Source of the DNA: Argyresthia goedartella
Taxonomy: Eukaryota; Arthropoda; Insecta; Lepidoptera; Argyresthiidae
Assembly: GCA_949825045.1 (NCBI GenBank)
Contig: OX463829.1
Location: forward strand, 1,240,001-1,304,000
Length of the DNA stretch: 64,000 nt
Reading direction: 5' to 3'
The stretch's first letter is position 1, and every line of letters starts with the position of its first letter. The translations under genes were made by a program, and so were the position numbers. This document shows positions 10,748-22,000 of this stretch, in pieces. The notes below the pieces were generated by a model, which made no database searches, was not told where the DNA came from, and saw only the letters and a list, made by a program, of their open reading frames with translations.

Positions 10748-10875
10748 TGTTAAAAGAGGTTTACAGTTTTCTATTGAACTCTATGTCTAACCAGGCCACA
10801 TGCATTTTATTATTGTTTGTTTATATATGTCAATACTGTCACTATATATTTTGAATAAATCGATCCACCTGAATA
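10748..10875 (+). repeat. Copia 3' LTR
   Basis: 128 bp, preceded by the purine tract AAAATGGGAGGA and followed by the CTTTC duplication at 10876-10880. It differs from the reassembled 5' LTR at several sites, so the Copia insertion is older than the nested element. Confidence 0.9.
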
Positions 10876-11970
10876 CTTTCTAGACGCCTTCAATAATAAT
10901 AAAAAAAGTATTAGGCATGATGAGAAGCGCGTAAAGGCATTTGATTAAAGCGACGCACAGGTATGAGCTAAGTTAAAAGTAATAACTACATACCGGTAGT
11001 GGTAACTCGCATTATCCATGACGATTACATCATTGTTTTGCAGCTTGTTAATGACTTTTGCAAACCATTCCTCAAAATGATTGGCGACCATGCTTTCATG
11101 GTTGTCGCCTGTCTTTGAACAAGTAAATACCCACAACTGGCAATCCTCCACAAATCCCTCTTCATTCCCAACATGAACCACTATAAATCTCTTCCCTTTG
11201 CCAGTGGTATTTTTTGGCCCTGTACTCAGCCCTCCCACAAATGCCTGGCGACATGACGTCACTGTTGTATCTATTCACGTTTTTGATACAGAGTGACCTG
11301 AATTAATAAAACATATTTGTTAAATGTATCTAAAAAGTTATGCGTAACAGAAAAAGTCGATCAATCAACCAATCAGCCCTCATCCACACACTGCTGGGTA
11401 TAGGCCTCTCTCTACCACGCCATCCACTCCGCTCCTGAGCCTCCCGCATCCACTGCTTCGCCGCTATGGCGATTATGTCATTCGCTCATCGCGCCGGTGG
11501 CCGGTCCGGTGGTCTGCCTGCTGGACAATTTGCGGTTCTGCGGAGTCACCCTGTTACCGCTTTGATCCACCTTCCATATTCCCTTCGTGCCAAGTGTCAT
11601 ATAGTGCCATTAAATATAAAAATAAACAAACATTATAAAATATTAAATACCTGCGTTCACCCATGTTTCATCAAGATACAATGCGACGGTTTTTAATTTC
11701 GAAATTTTTCGATTTGCTTTAAATATTTGATCCGCCACAAAACGAATTCAGGTCGATCTACCTATGATCTATGTTTCGGTCTCTTTTCATAAATTAAAAT
11801 TTCAGTTTTTTTAAGTACACGCCATAGCATGCTGCATGCCGAAAGTGGGCAGCATCTCGTCATCATTTACTGCTTGTACAACCTTCTTCAGGTTCGGCAG
11901 CTGCTCCTCACTAAAGAAAGTTTGAACTTTTTGCCTATTGGTCGATTTTGTAAAGTCATCTAACGTGGTA
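10876..11970 (-). pseudogene. Intron-containing DDE (IS630/Tc1-mariner-like) transposase pseudogene
   Basis: Minus-strand exons can be followed by their splice sites. A piece at about 11969-11821 encodes FTKSTNRQKVQTFFSEE and more. A piece ending at 11651 encodes ALYLDETWVNA, the first catalytic aspartate region. A GT-AG intron (11650-11298, phase 1) leads to 11297-10994, with GLSTGPKNTTGKGKRF, HESM...FEEWF and VIVMDNASYHYR, the second catalytic region. The next exon starts at 10887 and is cut by Copia; it continues at 3258-3183. TGA replaces the Trp after SVSKT. DDE_3-type insect proteins of this kind are known; whether this was a transposon or a domesticated gene is open. Confidence 0.75.
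11350..11480. repeat. Dispersed repeat fragment with CTGCTGGGTATAGGCC motif
   Basis: The stretch contains a motif close to the one (CCCAGCAGTGGG / CATAGGCCTC) common in lepidopteran non-LTR retrotransposon ends. A related motif recurs at about 57520-57545. Assignment is from memory of the motif, not from a search. Confidence 0.4.
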
Positions 11971-12924
11971 GAAGTCAGTCAGTTATTTGAAATACACCAT
12001 AGGTCGACTTGTTATAGGATCACTCTGGGGTTTGTTTACCAAGAATCCTTTCACTCCGGACCCGCCACTAGTTGCATGAATTTATTTATTTATTTATATT
12101 GATATGGGCACTAAGCCCAACACCAAACTAAATTCTCATCGAAAACAGATCAAATTTTGTTTGTAGTCCGAATCGCACGGCGCGTAATGGCGGTTGTTGA
12201 CATTTTATCTCTTCGTGTTTATTATTCATTTATAGCTTTATTATGGTGATTTGGAGTGTGAAAATTGTGTAAACAGTACTAGATAATATGCAGATCATAT
12301 TATAAGTGTTAGTTCAGTGCTAGTGAATAAGTAATTAGTGAAAATAGCAAGAAATAGTTCAAAGTAGTGTCAAAATAGCGGGAAAATGAAATTCATCTCG
12401 TCATTTGAAAGCATGTAAGTTTTTATTACCATAACAACTATAATAATCGGATAGGAAATTTCATGCAGATTACAGTGTATATAATACTTGTTGAATAATT
12501 ACGTCGTACCTTCTCTAATTTGAGTCATACGGAATCTCGGTCGAAAAAATAATTACATCGCGAAATGGCCTGACACCCGAGCCACTTCTACACGGCCCAG
12601 AGCCAATCACGTGACGGGTTAAGGCGACGGCTTTTTGAAATAATGTTTATAAGCAGGAGTGTCAGGTTGTGGGAACGACGCAGGTTGTAGATATTATTAT
12701 TGGAACTGTGTTAATTGGTTTGAATTTCTATCGAAAGATCGTTGTATTTTGCTATTTTAGTCGCTTGAGTAGTATTAAAAACAGTTAAATCTGGTCTATT
12801 ACAGTTATTTTTTTGTCAGTGATAATTGGTCTGTCCCAGTACATTTGTAATAGTCTTTCACTATTGTCGATATTGTTGTTACTGCTATTAAAGATGAAGT
12901 ATGCAGGTAGTGTTGAGTGCTCAC
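11700..12924. other. Mostly non-coding; candidate short 5' exon at 12386-12414
   Basis: Apart from the DDE exon near 11820-11970 I see no gene. On the plus strand an A-rich leader (12240-12385) runs into ATGAAATTCATCTCG and, after nine codons, a strong GTAAGT donor at 12415. This could be the first coding exon of an unknown gene or a chance pattern; no downstream exon was recognised. A TTTA microsatellite lies at about 12080-12098. Confidence 0.3.
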
Positions 12925-13028
12925 GTGTATGACGGGCCGGAAGTGCCTGACAGCGACCCGGACGCCGCGCGCCCACTCCTCCGGCTTCACCTTCTCCCAC
13001 TGCGTCGCTGTCGTGGTGCGCTCGTCCA
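12925..13028 (-). CDS. Bop1: Bop1 exon 12
   Basis: The acceptor TTTGGTGCTCAG precedes 13028 and the donor GTGAGC follows 12925. The exon encodes [20 protein letters not shown] and ends PVIH, phase 0. It corresponds to the segment before the later WD40 repeats. No exon 13 was found to its left. Confidence 0.88.
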
Positions 13029-16000
13029 CTGAGCACCAAACAAAAATGAGCTCATTGTAATATGAGTACTGACATAGGCAATCGTAGGTACTGTACGTTG
13101 GGCGCTTATCGCTGGCTCCGTCAGGTTTCTTGGCGTTAGAGCGAGCTATCTCCTTTTTCTCTCGCATAGGGTAAGGTGGGGCGTGAGAGAGAGAGGTGAC
13201 TGCTCACTCGAACGTCAAGATATCAAGTGAGACTTGTACTAGAGGATAAGTGAGAAGTGTTGGCGATATATTGGACACATATGCCACAGGGACAATACGA
13301 CCAACAATGTTCCTAGCCGGGAAACCCGAGGCCAGCTGTTTTACACAAAATTGGACGAGGTACATAATGCAATAGATGAGGCCCAATAAAACCACATAAT
13401 CCGAAAACACCATACAATTCCACCAACCCAACTAGACGCCTGTCAGTTATCTTCCGTCTCATATCAGACATGCCTTGAAACACGTTTTATTTCACATAAT
13501 TGTGTGCCTGACAGGCGTCTAGTTGGCTTGGTTATGTACCTTATATGTGGGAGACAGACAGTTTTGTAGTAACGTAACGTAACATGTGTGTATGTGTGTA
13601 TGTGTGTACGCACTGACGACATCGTGCTGCGGCGGCGGCTCCTCCAGCAATTCGTCCGTCAGCTGCGCCACCCTGTGGGCCCCGATGTCTGCCCCCGGAT
13701 TGAGCAGCAGCAGACGATGTCCGGCCGCCGCGGCCACCAGCGACAGTCCGGCCGCCGGGGTCCACGCCACGCGCGCCACGGGAGTCGCGAGCTCGACGGT
13801 GCGGAGGCACCGCCCGGTCGACACCTCCCATACTGAGGGTGGTGACACACTCAACAATCACTAACCGACAGTTGGCCAGGAGTTAATACATTTAGTTTTT
13901 GATTCCGCTTAGAGTCACATTATGCTGTACTCACATTGTGAGTGCGGCTTACACTCATCACATTCGCTGCCGCTGTTTCTTTTTCGGGAATACGCTATTT
14001 GGCTGCTAGTCAAAACAGATACTTTTTAGGAACTGTCACAATGGTAATTTTGTTCGCGAGTTTTATGAAATACTAGCATGTGAAGTCAAATGCTGTCTTT
14101 TTACCATAAAATTTAATTCATAAAAGGCTAGTATTTAATTGCACAGCAAAAATACTTATTTTCACAGCAAAAAAGGTCAGCAAAATATTTTTTATGTTTT
14201 AAGTATTTTTGTGGTACTTGTTTACATGTTCAACGGTAATACGAAGGATCAAGGGGGCTTCGCTTCGCTCACCCCCTTTACCCTTCACCTAAGCTACCGC
14301 AGTATTTTGCCCTTTGCTTCGCTCACCCCCTTTACCCTTCACCTAAGCTACCGCAGTATTTTGCCCTTTGCTTCGCTCACCCCCTTTACCCTTCACCTAA
14401 GCTACCGCAGTATTTTGCCCTTTGCTTCGCTCACCCCCTTTACCCTTCACCTAAGCTACCGCAGTATTTTGCCCTTTGCTTCGCTCACCCCCTTTACCCT
14501 TCACCTAAGCTACCGCAGTATTTTGCCCTTTGCTTCGCTCACCCCCTTTACCCTTCACCTAAGCTACCGCAGTATTTTGCCCTTTGCTTCGCTCACCCCC
14601 TTTACCCTTCACCTAAGCTACCGCAGTATTTTGCCCTTTGCTTCGCTCACCCCCTTTACCCTTCACCTAAGCTACCGCAGTATTTTGCCCTTTGCTTCGC
14701 TCACCCCCTTTACCCTTCACCTAAGCTACCGCAGTATTTTGCCCTTTGCTTCGCTCACCCCCTTTACCCTTCACCTAAGCTACCGCAGTATTTTGCCCTT
14801 TGCTTCGCTCACCCCCTTTACCCTTCACCTAAGCTACCGCAGTATTTTGACCTTTGCTTCGCTCACCCCCTTTACCCTTCACCTAAGCTACCGCAGTATT
14901 TTGCCCTGATATTTGCTCTAAAAATCGGTATATTTGCTGTGCAAATCTTTACTATTTTTTAATTAATGGCGGTCTAACATCTAGGTTAATTTCGTCAATG
15001 TCAGGTGTTTTTCTAGATTTCACTGTATTTGGACAGGTTCTCTTTCGTGGAAAGCTGGAAACTTCAGTGTTGTATCACTACCTGCGTGCAAATCAGTACT
15101 ATTGATGTGCAGTTTAATACAATTCTGATATTGTCAAACGTTTTTGATGAAATAGGTTCAGCTTGAGACACTTTACTAGATTATTATTGGACTTCCTTGT
15201 CGAATAGCATATTGTCAGCGTGCATTTAAGTTTCAGTGATCAGTGAAGATATGATCGAAGTGGTGGTGTGGGCACTCACTCTTCACAGTGCCGTCGTCAC
15301 TGCCGCTGACGGCGTACTGTCCGCTCGGATCGAAGTCGCAGCTGCGCACGAGTGCAGCATGGCCGCGGAACTGCAGCACCTCGGCGGTGGGGAAGGGTTG
15401 CAGGTCGCGCGGGGAGGGCAGCTTCGGCACCAGGTCCTCCGGGGAGATAGTCAGCTGGAAGTGGACAACGCCGATAACATTACCGACCTGCACATCGCTC
15501 GCTATCCTAAAAGCGACCAAACTAACTAAAGAAATAAATACACAGCTTGAAATCCGAAGGTAACTTTGCATATCTGTGTATCTGTCCGTTGTACAGCTCC
15601 GTAACGCGTTAATCGATATTAATGAAGTTCCATGATATCATGATCAGGTATAGTTAATGAATGACCGGGCACTTCCACAGATGTGGCTAATTTGTGATAA
15701 TGTTGCTTCCCGCTACGTAATATGCATGAGAGAGAAAACAGCTCCGTGGTATAAAGGGTATCACGCTTGCTTCTCACACAGGAGACGCAGAGATCATGTA
15801 CCAATGAGATCATTCATTTATCTTAAGTACATTATCGGACGTTCCGTGTTTCGGATGACACATCAAGCTGTAGGTCCCGGCTAACACGCTCTGAGCCAGC
15901 ATGGTGGAGATTGGCTAATCTTACTCAACCCGCTCTGAGCCAGCATGGTGGAGATTGGCTAATCTTACTCCTGTCAGGGCCTATGCCCCTCGGTTATGCA

Positions 16001-19000
16001 TGAAGACGTTAGTCTGGATACACACACGTATATCTGAGTCACTAACCCGCATCTTGATGGCTCGGGGCGCCAGGTAGAGGTCGAGGCAGCGCAGGAACCG
16101 TTCCCGCGTGAAGCGCGAGTAGGCAGGCACGGCACGCAGCGAGCTGTACTGCCGAGGCAGGAACGTGTACTTGCGCTTCCACGGCGTCTCCGACAGCTTG
16201 TTCCACTCTTTCATCTGTCGGGGAGGTTAGATATCATTTTACACTTCTATAATCATTTTGTCGAATCTGAACAAATAAGTAAAATCTTATCTGCTTGTTT
16301 AGTGCATTTAGTGTAAAGCAGTCGGTTTTTTTTTGTTTTATTTATTTTCTGCTTTTTAATACAAAATCACGGAAAATCTGTTAATGATTTGTTCTTAAAA
16401 CTAAGGTGTATTCATGGCTTATGCAAGATTAGTAAATATTTCCTTACTCGCCTTTTGAAGCTATTTTGATACTCCACGATACAAGACCCTCCGTCTAAGA
16501 CATTAAAGCACAACCAGCCATTCATCGACGACCCCAATGGCCGAGTCGGCAGCGGCCCTGCCTACGAAGCCAAGAGTCCCGGGTTCGAGACCCGGTGGGA
16601 GCAAATATTTGTTTGATAAGAACGGATGTTTGTACCCTAGTCATGGTTGTTTATCTATCTTAGGTTACTATTTATCTATATAAGTATGTGTATCGTTGTC
16701 AAGTACCCAAGATACAGGGAATCCTAGTTTGGGGCTAGATCAATGTGTGTAAATAGTGCCCAAGGTATTATTATTAATATACATTCAGTCAAAAAAGTAT
16801 CGGGAATGGATAATTTGTCTATGGTTCCAAATTCAAATTTTGTTTTTTTTTGTTGTTTTTCAATTGGCACACCTGTTTTACATTTTGGCGCGGGTTTTGA
16901 GTTGCATCTGTTGTTTATATTTATTATAGTGCTGCGTTTAGTTAGATCATATCTAGTGTGTACTGCGAATTTCCCTATGGACAAAAATATCGAACAAAGA
17001 GTTTGTCTTAAATTTTTCATCGCCAACGGAATTTCGTGTTCGGAGTCACTGAAAATGTTACAGAAGGCTTACTGTGAATCGACTTTATCAAAAACACGTG
17101 CTTATGAGTAGTACAAAACGTTTAAAAGCGGTCGAGATGTGATAGAAGATTTGCCTCGCTCTGGTAGGCCATCATCATCTTCAACTGAAGTTAACGTCGC
17201 AAAAGTGAAGGAATTAGTGACTGAACATCCTCATTCAAATTTGAGAGAGATAGCCGCTGAACTTTCTGTGTCTCACGAGTCGATCCGCACCATTTTAAAT
17301 AATCACTTGGGTATGAAACATGTTGTTGCTCGGCTGGTCCCAAAAGACCTGAATTTTCTCCAAAAACTCAATCGCATAAGAGTCGCTGAGGACATGCTAG
17401 AACGAGTCAATTCCGACCCAACGTTCTTGAAACGCATTTTTACTGGTGACGAGACGTGGGTTTACGAGTTTGACATGCAAACTAGTCAACAGGCTTCGGA
17501 GTGGCGCCTCCCAACTGAACCGAAACCGAAAAAACCACGCCAAAGTCGATCAAAAGTTAAAGTCATGTTGACTGTTAACTTTGACTATCGAGGTGTTGTG
17601 CACTCGGAGTTCTTGCCGGAAGGTGAAACGGTAAATAAAGAATATTATTTGAGCGTAATGCGGCGTTTAAGAGAGCAAATTCGGCGAAAAAGGACAGATT
17701 AGTGGAAAGAAAATTGTTGGATTTTGCATCACGATAATGCGCCTTCGCACAAGGCCATAATTGTAAACGAATTTTTGACCAAAAACTCAACAAATACTAT
17801 CGAGCAACCACCTTATTCACCAGATATGGCTCCAGCCGACTTCTTCCTTTTTCCTAAACTCAAATTACCACTTCGTGGCACACGTTTTCATTCGGTAGAA
17901 GACATAAAGGAGAACTCGCGACGAGAACTGAACTCAATTCCGGAAAAAGCGTTTAAAAAATGTTTTGATGATTGGACTATTCGTTGGCGTAAGTGTATCG
18001 TTTCTGAAGGAGCATATTTGGAAGGCGATAAACTAAATTTAGATGAATAACTAACATTTTGTGTATTATTGATCTTTTCCCGGTACTTTCTTGACAGAGT
18101 AGTATATTATATATTATTTTATTATGAGTGGATTTAGTTAACTGGCCTGTACTTATCATTTAGGCATCACGAGATTTAGGCTGATGACAATTTGATTGAT
18201 ACAGTTGTAGGTGCAATACGAAGTAAGCAATAAGTTCAATAGACTACCAGTCATGGACATAACGCTAATTTAATATTCAGTCATACAAAATGCCCCACCC
18301 GACATGAAGGATATCTTTTGTATGGAAATTTCATCCTTTTCCAACAGATGGCGTTGGTAGCGGATTCAGATTTACGAAACTGCTTACACTTACTGTACTG
18401 AGACGCATTTGTGGAGCAACTACATACATTTGCCTCGGTTGTTATGTTATTATTGTCTCTTTTCCGGCCAGCAGAGAAGTAAAAGGGTTAACGGATCTTA
18501 TGTTTGACAGTTGCGCGATGCATAGAGTTATTATGCAAGGAGTTCCGTTAATCTGAAGCGCCATGCGTTTTGTGCCAAATGGTAAGAATACCAAAAAAAC
18601 GTTGCTTGGCCGCGCACGCGTACATCTTCCGTGCGCGTTATATCACCTACATTTGATTAACTTATGTTGCATTTGTTGGTTTAGCTATTGAACTGTCAAG
18701 GAGCGCATACGCAGATCACAACAATAAACCGCTCGTCTCTACTTGGTGCTCATGTTTCACTACTGAACTTTTTCCTCAAGTACGGTACTCCCAAATTGAT
18801 AATGCGCGCATAGGAATCTTCGCCAGTTTTCGTATTTCCGAAACCACTCGAATCATATAATCGTATGAGCCCTAAAAATTGCACTTGCAATTTGTACCTT
18901 GTTCGAAAGAAATAAGAGTCGGTATTTCCGAGCGTTCAGGAGAACATATCTACATTGGTTTCGATTGTTTACACTTGACATTGACTCTTCAAGTGCAATA

Positions 19001-22000
19001 TTTAGGGCTTAAACGATTATATGATTCGGGTGTTTTCAGTAATACGACAACTGGGATGTGTATGCGCATTATCAGTTCTGGACACTTGTGGAGTAGCGCA
19101 CGTCGCGTCGGGTGTGTCGGGTGTACCCACCCACCCACCTCCTTGGAGTCGAGCAGGAACTCTGCGGGCGGGTTGTAGCTCTCGGCGTGCGAGGGCAGCG
19201 CGCGGCGCGGCGCGGGGATGTGCTTGTGGATGCCGCGCAGCCGCGCCTCCTCCTCTGCGTCGGCGGAGCCCCACAGGTTGTAGAACAGCTTCTCCTGGGG
19301 ACACGACGACCAGTACCAACGTAAGTGGACTCAGAGAACACTCTACAACTACCACATTTGCTTTACTTTGGAGGTGTTCTCACTTCATCACACCTCCGAC
19401 CCTCGTTTAGAAGTTTGTATAGATCCCTGATATTTGCCGGATACATATTTAGTTCTAGAAGCCTTCTCTTGGTATTGGGCTACATACTGGAAACCTGACG
19501 ATGGCTCTCAGGCTTTGGACTGAGATCTCAGACTTTTGAGGTTCATCTCAGGATTCCGGCAGGATTCAAGAAATTTCAGGATTTTCAGAATTGCCCATAA
19601 AATATTGTATTTTTTTAGATCTTGTTTATAAAATTAACAAATAACAATCTTCCTATTATTTGTTATTATAATAAACAAGATCTAAAAAATACTAAGTTTT
19701 TTAATCGACAAAGCATAAATTCGAAAAAATCTCAAGCATTTTCAACGGGAATCAGGCTTTTAAAATTTTGTGTCTGGTAACCCTAGGAAGACAGGGCACA
19801 AACAAACGAAGAAGGTCAAGGAATCAAGGTCAAGTGCGCGGAAGGAAGGACGTGCTAAAGCGAGAAGGCGCAGAACAGTGATGTGGGACCATACTAAGAA
19901 TAATGTGAAGTTAAACATGGGGATGTTGGACAACCGCTGCAATAACGGGTGTGCAGGATAACAGTGCAGAAGACTTCTTCCGACTGACTGACTGACCCGC
20001 TTCTTCCTGCGCTCGTCGGCGAGCTGCTTTCGCGTCTTGATCCAGCCCATCTTCAGCGCGTGCACCAGTTTCCCGATCTGCTTCTGCTCGTCCCGAGACG
20101 GCAGGAACGAGCGCTTCGACTCCGGGAACGCTCGGACCGGCGTCGCTAGCACCTCGCGAGAGAACCATTCTGTCCACGGCTGAAACAAATCCAGTTCCAT
20201 TAACTTCAATCAAATCAAGATCTTAGGCTGAGGGCCACACTGAGTTACTTGAATCTGAGTAAAGCCCTGTGGGTGCCCCTCGATGGGGACATTTATCGGC
20301 TCATTTTATTCATGATGTCAGAATCTTAAGTGCTGCACCTGCAACTACCTCCAGCTCACCTCATACTCATCATGCGCCGCGCTGGGTATGTGTCCATGCT
20401 TGATCCTGGCCAGCAATTCCAGATCCTGCGTGCTGAGCACCACATCCTGACCGGTTGCGGGGTCGCGCACTGTGCGCCAGAACTCCGGGTCCTCGCATCT
20501 CCTGCAACACACACAGTTACAGTATTAGTAAGGCCTACTTACAGATGACTTTCCTCTAGGGCCGAGCGCCCATCTGAGTGACGTGAGAGAAACATAGTTT
20601 AGAAGTGGCACGGCAACGGCGTATCGTGTCATGCCATGCCACACCCATACCCATAATACCATCACTTGACACAAGCAGTTTACAAGTACATAAATATGCT
20701 TGCATTATGTTCTTGTAACTGCTGGGTTAGGTGCTTTCAAAACTTTTACAATAAACTGCATGAATTCTTCTTGTTTAGCTTGAAAACAGAAAGTGAAATT
20801 GGCGACCAAACCTTATTCCACTCAAATTGACACCAAACTTGCAGTTGCTGACCATTTTGCACAATTTTTGCTAGATTTCAGAGAATAAAGGCACAGGATC
20901 TCTACATGAACTTACTTCAAGAACTCATCAATCTGGTCCCTCTGCGGTGGCTTCATGATCTTCTGGCCGTCGAGGTCGTACCCGATGTGCTGGTATTCAT
21001 TGTACCACCACATTGGGATGTTGCCCACAGTGTTCACCCGATCCTCCTCATCCGATGAGTCACCTGACTCATACTCATCTAAAAGAAACACGAAATTATT
21101 GTATTTTATGGGAAATATTAAACTGCCTATTAAAAATAGTGATTTTTGCAAAAAAAATCTTTTATATATTTGCTGCGGTAGCTTCGGTGAAGGGTAAAGG
21201 GAGGGAGCGAAGCAAAGCCCCCTTTATTCTTCATGTTAGGTTCAACATGTAAGACCAACAACAAATACTTAAAACATAAACTTAAGTACTCATAAAATAT
21301 TTAAAACACGCAGATCCTTTTTTGCTGCATCAATCACTATTTTTGATGAGCAATTAAATACCAGCCGTATTTTATTAAAATTCAGACTATAGTTCATGAC
21401 TGTATTATAGGTATGTTTGTCTTTAAATATAATCAATTAATTACATAAATATAATAGAATAACTTGCTATACTTGTCTCTCTCTACCACCACCATATGGG
21501 AAATGGTGTGACACTATATTAAGTTTCTCTTTATTCTTTACTCAATACTCAATCATTTATTGCACTCGATAGGTTTACAAAGATGGTAAAAAGAAATTTG
21601 ACAAAGTACCAAATATGGTCCCTGGATTCTTTATTTACCTATCATGTGTATGTCTCTTATCTGTAAGGATAAGAATACTTTTATTTAGCTTGTAGTACAA
21701 TACAGTCAATATTATAATTGCTAACCTTTTCCTTCAACTAAATGGCTGTCTGCTATCTGTTTCTGCAGCTTGTCTACTGCACTACTCTCGCCAGTACTCG
21801 GTGAGGTATTCTGCACTTTCTTCAGTTTCCTCCTCTCCTTATTTGATAATGTGTCTGAATTACTTTGTTTAGGTCCTAATTGCTTGCTAATAATAGTTAT
21901 TTCTTTAATATTACTATCTTCTTGTTCAGGTTTTTTACTGATTTGTTTGGTTTTATTTTGAATTACTTTAATTGGTTTCTTAGTTTTAGTAGAAATTTCT

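Larger units (their letters stand above)
3259..10875 (+). mobile_element. Ty1/Copia LTR retrotransposon, decayed, with nested LTR element
   Basis: Two 128 bp LTRs bound the element: the 5' copy is split (3259-3302 and 7503-7586) by a nested LTR element, the 3' copy is 10748-10875. The LTRs begin TGTTAAAAGAGG and are flanked by CTTTC duplications. A primer-binding site candidate (TGGTAGCAGATC) starts at 7587 and a polypurine tract (AAAATGGGAGGA) ends at 10747. Integrase precedes RT, the Copia gene order. Gag is mostly deleted, and the pol frame has a stop, a frameshift and a small RNase H deletion, so the element is not autonomous. Confidence 0.93.

Noticed and set aside
14259..14906. Regular direct repeats that could suggest a CRISPR array
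   Set aside because: The units are head to tail with no unique spacers, there are no cas genes, and this is a eukaryotic intron.
14139..14909. A 256-codon open frame with 12 repeats of 18 residues
   Set aside because: It exists only because the 54 bp minisatellite unit is divisible by three; it lies in a Bop1 intron and the single-copy relatives of the unit are non-coding.
16534..16605. Possible tRNA gene
   Set aside because: It has A- and B-box-like motifs but no complete cloverleaf by eye, and it is followed by a SINE body shared with 47908-48164.
16743..18050. Host SETMAR-like histone methyltransferase gene
   Set aside because: There is no SET domain; only a mariner transposase between TIRs with TA flanks.
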